Position numbers and translations under genes: made by a program
In this document: one piece after another, positions 1 to 5,726 of the stretch
Numbering within the stretch: position 1 is the first letter of the stretch
Layout of the letters: each line of letters opens with the position of its first letter
Assembly: GCA_012961755.1 (NCBI GenBank)
Contig: DTYS01000126.1
Span: forward strand, 1 to 11,124
Length of the DNA: 11,124 nucleotides
Source: Candidatus Latescibacterota bacterium
Lineage (GTDB): Bacteria; Latescibacterota; 4484-107; B68-G9
Reading direction: 5' to 3'
The notes under the pieces: generated by a model
Database searches by the model: none
What the model saw: only the letters and a program-made list of their open reading frames with translations
Told to the model about the DNA's origin: nothing

Positions 1-2
1 GG

Positions 3-110
3 GAAAGATGTCCCCACAGCCTGAGGGGCGAGAGATTGGTACTTCACCCTGAAGTCCCCGAGTTCGGCTTCAGGATCTACGGTATAGGGCAATTTAGGAG
101 GACGAGATGA
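3..110 (+). CDS. C-terminal end of a convergent unknown protein (partial)
   Basis: This frame is open from the left edge to a TGA at 108-110 and gives about 35 residues ending in IYGIGQFRRTR. It is the only plus-strand frame without stops over this stretch, and no minus-strand frame across 1-227 looks like a gene. The peptide has a plausible protein composition (HPEVPEFGFRIYGIG) but no motif I recognise. It would be the 3' end of a gene lying mostly outside the window and convergent with the large minus-strand operon. A 36-codon open stretch is not rare by chance in GC-rich DNA, so the call also leans on the ATGA junction and the AGGAGG just before it, which suggest a following coupled ORF. 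Function is unknown. Confidence 0.42.
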   Translation, partial: ERCPHSLRGERLVLHPEVPEFGFRIYGIGQFRRTR

Positions 111-184
111 AAGAGCCTGAGATCATATGGCACGATCTGGGGGACTGGCTCTTGCTACAGGGACGAACCCATTCTCCGACTTAG
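107..184 (+). CDS. Possible 25-residue small ORF overlapping the upstream gene end
   Basis: An ATG at 107 overlaps the preceding TGA as ATGA and has a perfect AGGAGG at 96-101, five bases upstream. The frame runs 25 codons to a TAG at 182-184 and encodes a peptide beginning MKEPEIIWHDLGDWLLLQG. The initiation signals are as good as those of the real genes nearby. The product is very short, however, and has no signal peptide, transmembrane segment or recognisable family. It could be a genuine small coupled protein, the intact first part of a gene broken by a frameshift, or chance. No other frame downstream continues it convincingly, because by 228 the opposite-strand barrel gene has begun. Confidence 0.3.
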   Translation: MKEPEIIWHDLGDWLLLQGRTHSPT

Positions 185-227
185 AGGCGATCGGTGCCCC
201 CAACGGTTCTCCTCTCGGGCGGGCTAT
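185..227. other. Short convergent intergenic gap
   Basis: These 43 bases separate the end of the plus-strand reading frames from the stop codon of the minus-strand barrel gene. Two converging transcripts should terminate near here. I see only a weak inverted pair, CCTCT/AGAGG with a long loop, and no T-run, so no intrinsic terminator can be called. Confidence 0.4.
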
Positions 228-1790
228 CTATATTCTGAACCTATGGTCGAGGGAAAGGCACGCTATGGTCTCGTGGTAGGAACTTCCACTCTGGAGGTAG
301 TCCGTCCTCCGGAGGGAAAAGTGGAGGACGTCGGAAGGAGTGATGGAGAGGCGGGAGCTCAGTCGGGAGCTTATGGAGGTGTACCCCTCCCCGAGGCGGA
401 AGTTCAGGCCAAGGGAGCTGGAGAGCCTCCCTTCCATAGCCCTGTGGCTCATGGAGAGGCCAGAGGTGTAGCTCCTCCCCCCCGAGCTGACCGCACCGAA
501 GGAGAGCCCTCCCGAGAGCTTCCGGCTCGGCCGCACTTCCCACCTTAGGGAGGCGTTAGCAACCCTGTACTCCCCGCCCCGACGCTCGGACCTCTGAAGG
601 CTGTAGGATGCCCGGAGGGTCTGGGGTAACCCTGACGCCCGGAACCTGTACCACCCATCCACCCCGTACCTGAAGCTATGGGACTCCGAACGCACCGAAT
701 CCTCCTGCACCAGCCCGCTCCAACCGTAGGAGAAGCATACACCTAAGGAGGAAGTCAGCATGAGCCGTAGGGAGGAGGACAGGGACCTGCGGGAGGTGAT
801 CCGTCTCTTCTCCCCCTTGAGGTTGTCCCTATACCCCGAATACCTGACCCTGAGCATGAACCTTCGCACGGGCCTCAGGGTAAGGCCGAGGCCCACCCGT
901 TCCCTATCGTTGCTCATATAGGGCACCCCAAGGGAGACGAACCCAGGCCCTATCCTGATGTATTCCGCCCTTAGCTCCCCAGGCCTCAGACGAAGCCCGA
1001 ACTTGAACCTATAGGCATAGTCCGCTCTGGTGCTCAGGCGGGGCGTGAAGCGGCGGGAAAGGACGTCATAGACCCCGAGGAAGCGCTCCGGCAGGTCCTC
1101 CCTCACGAGGGAGTCCACCGAGGAGCTCCTCATGTCCCTGGTGTGCAGGCTCCCCGCTCCCTCCGCGCCGAGGAGGAGCCTTCCACGGAAGAGCTTGAGA
1201 TATAACCTCGAGGCCACGACGAGGTTCTGCTGTGGAGCCACGGAAGCGGTGTCGACCGAGCTCGTATCGTCCGAGGCCCACATAAGTCCCAGATCCCAGG
1301 AGGTCCCCCCACGCCTTCCAACTCCGAGCTGCACGGCCCATAAGTCCCTTCGGTAAGCTCTGCCCGGGATCGCCCTCTGGCTTCGGCCCCCTACTAAGGA
1401 AAACCGGAACATCCCCGGCCTGAGCTCTACCCCTCCGCCCTTGATCCTCACCCCGCCTGCGGTGTACGGGGATAGGCTCGGGGTGAAGTCGCCAGCATGC
1501 ACAGTTATCCACTTCCACTTCGGGCTTATCCCGAACCTGTTGAAGGGCTGACGGAACCTGGTCTCTTCGGTTGATACCACCACTTCAAATGGGAATGCCA
1601 TTCCCAAAACCGTGACCACAGGCCTGAAGTAGAACCTGCCGGTTACGGGGTCCCTTCTGGCTTCTCTTCCATGCACCCCGTAGACCTCGCCGTAGGTCCC
1701 AGCAGAGCCTGTTATTCCGACCCACTTCGGTAAAGCCTCGGCGTAACCGCTCCAGAGTACGAAGAGGACCAAAGGTAGCCCTTTCGTCAT
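228..1790 (-). CDS. Predicted outer-membrane beta-barrel protein
   Basis: A 520-residue exported protein. Residues 1-19 form a signal peptide: a Lys at position 3, a hydrophobic core LPLVLFVLW, and a likely cleavage after AEA. The mature part has many amphipathic beta-strands with alternating hydrophobic and polar residues, joined by short Gly/Ser/Arg-rich turns, which is typical of outer-membrane barrels. Two stretches stand out. Residues 98-142 contain HAGDFTPSLSPYTAGGVRIKG followed by GGGVELRPG. Residues 277-297 contain IRIGPGFVSLGVPYMSND. Both resemble segments I associate with large uncharacterised barrels in Bacteroidota-like and candidate-phylum genomes, but this is recollection and not a search. 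The last residues are DHRFRI, so the usual terminal Phe/Trp is replaced by Ile. The ATG overlaps the upstream TPR gene's stop and follows an AGGAGG by 4 bases. It is the last gene of the operon. Role inferred: pore, anchor or export channel working with the TPR protein. Confidence 0.8.
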   Translation of the reverse strand: MTKGLPLVLFVLWSGYAEALPKWVGITGSAGTYGEVYGVHGREARRDPVTGRFYFRPVVTVLGMAFPFEVVVSTEETRFRQPFNRFGISPKWKWITVHAGDFTPSLSPYTAGGVRIKGGGVELRPGMFRFSLVGGRSQRAIPGRAYRRDLWAVQLGVGRRGGTSWDLGLMWASDDTSSVDTASVAPQQNLVVASRLYLKLFRGRLLLGAEGAGSLHTRDMRSSSVDSLVREDLPERFLGVYDVLSRRFTPRLSTRADYAYRFKFGLRLRPGELRAEYIRIGPGFVSLGVPYMSNDRERVGLGLTLRPVRRFMLRVRYSGYRDNLKGEKRRITSRRSLSSSLRLMLTSSLGVCFSYGWSGLVQEDSVRSESHSFRYGVDGWYRFRASGLPQTLRASYSLQRSERRGGEYRVANASLRWEVRPSRKLSGGLSFGAVSSGGRSYTSGLSMSHRAMEGRLSSSLGLNFRLGEGYTSISSRLSSRLSITPSDVLHFSLRRTDYLQSGSSYHETIACLSLDHRFRI

Positions 1791-3739
1791 CTTCCCTCCT
1801 CACGGAGAGCTATGGAGAGGTACTTGTGCAGCAGGGCCCGTTCGGGATGGAACTCACACTCTCTCTTCCATCTGGATATAAGCTCTGAAAGCGTACCCTC
1901 CTCCTTGCAAAGCCGGATCAACGCACGGTACGGACCTTCGTCGTTCGGGTCCAATCGAAGGAGGCGTTCGTAAGATTTGATCGCCTCCTTCCTCCTGCCC
2001 ATGCCCTCCAGTACCTCCGCCATACCCCTGTGGCCCGGTCTGTAGCGGGGGTCCAGGCGGACGAGGCGTTCGAAGGCCTCCAAGGCTCCTTCCAAGTTTC
2101 CCTCTGAGGCCTCGTACTTCCCCTTGTACTCCCAGAGGGCCTTGGCTCCGGGGTACTTCCTCAGCAATTCGTCCAAAAGCCCTCCGAATCCGGGGTCTCC
2201 GGAGAGGGCGTCCAAGGCCTCCCTGAGCACGCTTCGGTATCTCTCCAGAAGTCGGCTCATATCCGAAAGCCTCCTTATCTCGGCCCGGTTCAGGTTTATC
2301 TTCTTCAGTCCGGCCCGGACGGCCCCCTCGGTCTGGGCCACGGCCCTTATAGCCTTGACCACCGCCCTGCGTTCATATCTCGAAAATGCCGTGGTATCCC
2401 CCTGCTCTAAGGCATATTGGGCCAGACGATGGTAGGGGAGTGGATCGGCCGTGCCTGCCTTTATCGCCCGGCGATACATCTTAAATGCTCCCTTCCGATC
2501 CCCTCTCTTTTCGTATATCCTGGCGACCCTGACCCAGGGTTCTCCCCAGAGGGTATCCCTGAGGGCCGCCCCCTCGTATGCCGAAAGTGCTTCGTCGAAC
2601 ATCCCCAGACGCTCGTACGCCTCCCCGAGCCCCAGCCATGCTTCCTTCTGTTCCGGGCTGCCCCTGAGGAATTCCTTCAACGCCTCCGCCATACCCTCCC
2701 AATTTCCGCCCCTGCGACAGGCCTCGGCCAAGAGGACCAGAAGCTCAGGATCTCCGGGATGGAACCTCAACATGTCCTTATATACCTCCTGGGCCTTATT
2801 CCACTTCCCCTCAGCCTCGTACGATTCTGCTACCTTCTTCAGGGCTGACCTGTCCCCAGGGACAGCCTTGAGGAACCTCCTGTACACCTTCCGGACCTCG
2901 TCGTGCTGGAAGTGGTCCCTGTGATATCCGGCCGCGGCCTCGTATACCCTCCTTTCCGTCGGGAACCTGGCCATAAGGGTATCGTAGAGGGCGAGGGCCT
3001 CCCCTATCCTTCGGTGGTACCGGTAAAGCATGGCCAGGTCGAGCCCCACCTGGACGCTGTCGGGCTGGAGGCGGTAGAGCTCTTCGTAGATGTCCAAGAG
3101 TTTCCCGAAATCTTCCTTCTGTCTATATGCGGCCGCCTGAAGCCGTAGGAGGTTCGGGTCGTCAGGGGAGAGCTTGAGGGCACGTTCCACGAATATCAAA
3201 GCTGAATCCGCCTTCCCTTCCCCGAGCAACAGCGCTGCCAAATTGTGGCTGGGGCGGACGTCCCCGGGGAGGAGACGGACGGCCTCTCGGAAGCGGGCCT
3301 TCGCCAGCCCGACCTCCCCCTTCCTGTACGCTACCACCCCGGCGTTGAAGTACGCTGTTCCCAGTACTTCCCCGTAGTCAGGATTGAGTGGATCGGCTTC
3401 GAGGGCCCTCTTTAAGGGAAGGATGGCCCTTTCGTAATCCATGGCCTGTACGTAAATCGCACCGAGCTGAGCGTAGATGATAGGGTCGTGGAAGTTGTCC
3501 GAAGCCTTCTCCAGTATCTCCGCAGCCCCGGCCCAGTCTCCGACCTCGGAGTGGGCCTTTGCAGCCAAGATATACGCCTCTTTGAGCTCAGGGTTCTCTT
3601 CAACTGCCCGGTCTAAGAGCACTATGGCCCGGTTGTAGTCCCCCTCCCGAAGCGCTGCTGCACCCTCCTCTAAAGCTCCCGAAAGGGCAGGCGCGGGCCG
3701 GATGGCCAGCATAGCGATTACGAAGATTGCAAAAGCCAA
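1787..3739 (-). CDS. Exported TPR-repeat protein
   Basis: A 650-residue protein made almost wholly of tetratricopeptide repeats of about 34 residues, which form a superhelical protein-binding scaffold. By eye there are 13 units from about residue 22 to 465, a non-TPR helical break at about 466-530 (Arg/Leu-rich), then three more canonical units at 531-633 and a single final helix to 650. Repeats show the usual pattern, for example GDYNRAIVLLDRAVEENP and GRRKEAIKSYERLLRLDP. The N-terminus MAFAIFVIAMLAIRPAPALS is a hydrophobic export signal, although it has no basic residue before the core. The start is a TTG: an in-frame TGA lies five codons upstream, and AGGAGG sits 5 bases before it. The stop overlaps the next gene's ATG, implying coupled translation with the barrel. 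Periplasmic location and scaffold role are inferred. Partner and cargo are unknown. Confidence 0.88.
   Translation of the reverse strand: MAFAIFVIAMLAIRPAPALSGALEEGAAALREGDYNRAIVLLDRAVEENPELKEAYILAAKAHSEVGDWAGAAEILEKASDNFHDPIIYAQLGAIYVQAMDYERAILPLKRALEADPLNPDYGEVLGTAYFNAGVVAYRKGEVGLAKARFREAVRLLPGDVRPSHNLAALLLGEGKADSALIFVERALKLSPDDPNLLRLQAAAYRQKEDFGKLLDIYEELYRLQPDSVQVGLDLAMLYRYHRRIGEALALYDTLMARFPTERRVYEAAAGYHRDHFQHDEVRKVYRRFLKAVPGDRSALKKVAESYEAEGKWNKAQEVYKDMLRFHPGDPELLVLLAEACRRGGNWEGMAEALKEFLRGSPEQKEAWLGLGEAYERLGMFDEALSAYEGAALRDTLWGEPWVRVARIYEKRGDRKGAFKMYRRAIKAGTADPLPYHRLAQYALEQGDTTAFSRYERRAVVKAIRAVAQTEGAVRAGLKKINLNRAEIRRLSDMSRLLERYRSVLREALDALSGDPGFGGLLDELLRKYPGAKALWEYKGKYEASEGNLEGALEAFERLVRLDPRYRPGHRGMAEVLEGMGRRKEAIKSYERLLRLDPNDEGPYRALIRLCKEEGTLSELISRWKRECEFHPERALLHKYLSIALREEGR
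1795..1800 (-). promoter_or_regulatory. Ribosome binding site of the barrel gene, inside the TPR gene
   Basis: The minus strand reads AGGAGG four bases before the ATG at 1788-1790. The site lies within the last codons of the TPR gene, and the two genes overlap by ATGA, so ribosomes finishing the TPR gene can reinitiate here. Confidence 0.75.
2150..2344 (-). other. Non-TPR helical break in the TPR protein
   Basis: Residues about 466-530 interrupt the TPR array. The segment is helical and rich in Arg and Leu (LSDMSRLLERYRSVLREALD), lacks the Gly-8/Ala-20 pattern of a TPR, and is followed by clean repeats. It may be a hinge or a partner-specific binding element. The boundaries are approximate. 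Confidence 0.5.
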
Positions 3740-3744
3740 GATAT

Positions 3745-3750
3745 CCTCCT
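3745..3750 (-). promoter_or_regulatory. Ribosome binding site that fixes the TTG start of the TPR gene
   Basis: The minus strand reads AGGAGG, then ATATC, then TTG. The spacing is 5 bases. It decides for the TTG at 3737-3739, since the frame is closed by a TGA just upstream and the next ATG (residue 10) would cut off most of the signal peptide. Confidence 0.8.
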
Positions 3751-3767
3751 GTCACATTTAATATTCC

Positions 3768-5708
3768 CTACCTCGGGCTTACCGCCTTCTTCCAAGGGCT
3801 TTCGTTGCCCGAGGTGTCCACGGCCCGGACTTTGTACCAGTGCTTGGAAGTCCCGTTTGGATCCAGGAAGTTTCCTTCCTTCAGAGGCTCCTCGTTTAAC
3901 CTGGTGAAAGTGCCGGTCGGGATGTCGGAGCGGTACACATGGTATCCCGCAAGGTCGGGGTCCACGACCCTTCCCCAGGTTATAAGGACCCCCTCGGCGG
4001 TGATGCGTGCGCTTAAGTTGCGGGGGGCAGCGGGAGGGGTATGGTCCCTCGCCTCGATCTCCACTTCTTTCTTGAGGCTTTCGTTTCCGGCCTCGTCGAG
4101 TGCGGCGACGGAGTACCTATACGCCCTTCCCTTGAGGATATCCCCGTCCGTATAGGTGTGGACCTTGGGATCGAACTCCCCCAAGAGCGAATCCGCCCTC
4201 CCCTCCCCGGCCCTGTAAAGCCTGTAGGACTTGAGGTCTAAAGATGTACTTCCACCCCACACGAGTTCGATCCTCCCGTCCGGTAGGGTCCTCGCGTTCA
4301 GGTAGCTCGGGGGCTCGGGAGGCTCCCAATCCGGGACCTCGACCAAGATCGGTTCCCTGAGGCTCTCGTTTCTGGACGAGTCCACGGCCGTCACCGCAAC
4401 CCAGTAACTCCTCCCGGGCGTAACGCCCTCTCCCTCGTCCCTGTAACTGTTGACAGATGCCGGAAGCATCTCCAAGGTGAGCCTGGGGAGCTGTCCTTTT
4501 ATGTCCCCCCAGTATACGTGGTATCCCATAACATCCGGGGAGGGGCTCCAGGTTATCCTGCGGCCCTCCGGCCCCACCTCCACCTTTATGTCCTTTGGGG
4601 GCGCGGGTGGCTCCCGGTCCTCGACGAGGACAGAAGCCGCGTTGGAGCGCCCGCTTTCGTTACCGGAGGAATCCACAGCCGTGACCCTGTAGTAGTATAT
4701 CCTCCCCGGAACCAGGTCCACGTCCTCGTAGAACGGCATGTCCGGGGGGAGCAAGGGGGAGACCTGCCCGAATCCGCCCGTCAGGTTGAGGGAGCGGTAG
4801 ACCCTGTATCCCGCCAAATCAAGCTCCAAGTTCCCCTCCCAGGTGAGGGCCACCTTCCCATCCCTGAACCCGGCCTTTAATCCCTTGGGTATTGCGGGAG
4901 GCACTTTGTCCTCGGGTCTGACGGTTACGAGCTCGGACCTCGGGCCTTTCCTGCCCAACGGGTCCACCGCCACGACGTAATAGGTATAGCTCCTCCCGTT
5001 GCGCACCCAGGCGTCGGTGAAGGAGAACTTCTCCTTCTGCTCCCTCAGAAGGACTTCGGCATCCGCCCTCCTGAACTTTCCCTCGCCCGGGCCTTGACGG
5101 TAGACGAAGAACCGTATGGCCAAGTCCTGCGGGTCTCCATTCCAGATAGGGTACGCCCACCTCAACGTGACCTTATTATCCCCGGGCTCGGCCCTGAGCC
5201 CCGAAGGGGCGATGGGCAGACGTTCCACCTTGGAGACTTCGCCCTCTAAGGTCTCCCTCGGCCTGCCCGACCGGTCCACCAGAACTATCCTGTACATAAG
5301 GGGGCCGGGCCCCACGGCCGTCGTATCCACATACAGCCTCCCTAAGACCTTTGCTACCCTTATGTCTAAAAGCGAGAGTATGGAGCCCCTGAAGGAATCG
5401 CTCCTGAGCCTGCGCAGGACCTGGAAGGCGTTGTCCGCATCCAGGGCTTCGGCGACCCACCTATATAAGTCTCCGAGGACGGACTGGACCTCTTCCGGAG
5501 CACGGATCGGCTCCGGGGTTAACTTTCGGAACTCCCCCTCTCCCGGAGCCCTCCTGTACACCTCGAACCCCCATCCGATCCTCGGGGTCCGGGAGAGCCA
5601 TATATAGACCGTGTCACCCTTGGCAAGGGACAGGAAGGGGGGAGGCTCTCCAGTCCGGACGACCAGGGGAAGTAGGACAGCCGATGTTGTGAGCAATATG
5701 TAGCGCAT
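3768..5708 (-). CDS. Exported fibronectin type III repeat protein
   Basis: A 646-residue secreted protein. Residues 1-19 form a signal peptide (MRYILLTTSAVLLPLVV, one Arg then a hydrophobic core). The rest is a chain of about 95-100-residue FN3 domains: a degenerate first one at about 25-160 with a helical insertion, then five clear ones beginning near residues 164, 267, 366, 462 and 556. Each clear domain has the conserved core Trp (L-x-W or I-x-W), a Y-x-V-Y/Y-x-L-Y strand and, in most, the closing motif VDSSGNES, LDEAGNES or VDTSGNES. Domains 267 onward are linked by short D-x-x-P-P segments. No catalytic domain, anchor or sorting signal is visible at the C-terminus. The ATG lies 18 bases after the giant gene's stop. 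FN3 arrays usually act as spacers or binding modules on secreted proteins, so a structural or adhesive role beside the giant protein is inferred. Confidence 0.88.
   Translation of the reverse strand: MRYILLTTSAVLLPLVVRTGEPPPFLSLAKGDTVYIWLSRTPRIGWGFEVYRRAPGEGEFRKLTPEPIRAPEEVQSVLGDLYRWVAEALDADNAFQVLRRLRSDSFRGSILSLLDIRVAKVLGRLYVDTTAVGPGPLMYRIVLVDRSGRPRETLEGEVSKVERLPIAPSGLRAEPGDNKVTLRWAYPIWNGDPQDLAIRFFVYRQGPGEGKFRRADAEVLLREQKEKFSFTDAWVRNGRSYTYYVVAVDPLGRKGPRSELVTVRPEDKVPPAIPKGLKAGFRDGKVALTWEGNLELDLAGYRVYRSLNLTGGFGQVSPLLPPDMPFYEDVDLVPGRIYYYRVTAVDSSGNESGRSNAASVLVEDREPPAPPKDIKVEVGPEGRRITWSPSPDVMGYHVYWGDIKGQLPRLTLEMLPASVNSYRDEGEGVTPGRSYWVAVTAVDSSRNESLREPILVEVPDWEPPEPPSYLNARTLPDGRIELVWGGSTSLDLKSYRLYRAGEGRADSLLGEFDPKVHTYTDGDILKGRAYRYSVAALDEAGNESLKKEVEIEARDHTPPAAPRNLSARITAEGVLITWGRVVDPDLAGYHVYRSDIPTGTFTRLNEEPLKEGNFLDPNGTSKHWYKVRAVDTSGNESPWKKAVSPR
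3771..5219 (-). repeat. Array of five canonical FN3 domains
   Basis: These are protein-level repeats at residues 164-646 of the FN3 protein. Successive linkers read DKVPP, DREPP, DWEPP and DHTPP, about 95-100 residues apart. Domain ends carry V/L-D-x-x-x-N-E-S at residues 346-352, 443-449, 538-544 and 631-637. The DNA itself has diverged, so this is not a recent tandem duplication. Confidence 0.85.
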
Positions 5709-5713
5709 ATGTA

Positions 5714-5718
5714 CCCCC
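5714..5718 (-). promoter_or_regulatory. Weak G-rich ribosome binding site of the FN3 gene
   Basis: The 18-base gap after the giant gene contains GGGGG five bases before the ATG on the minus strand. It matches the anti-Shine-Dalgarno only partly, unlike the perfect AGGAGG of the next two genes, so translation of the FN3 protein may be weaker or coupled. Confidence 0.45.
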
Positions 5719-5726
5719 GTGACATA

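Noticed and set aside
185..227. Intrinsic terminator between the converging genes
   Set aside because: Only a 5-bp inverted pair with a long loop is present and there is no T-run on either strand.
243..548. Plus-strand open frame of about 100 codons opposite the end of the barrel gene
   Set aside because: It is the exact complementary frame of the barrel gene, has no ribosome binding site before its ATG, and its composition (Gly/Glu/Pro) is that of antisense sequence.
1066..1518. Second minus-strand frame of about 150 codons inside the barrel gene
   Set aside because: It is a frame-shifted shadow of the barrel gene, with a Gly/Arg/Pro-rich translation and no coherent pattern. The barrel frame is continuous with a signal peptide and beta-strands.
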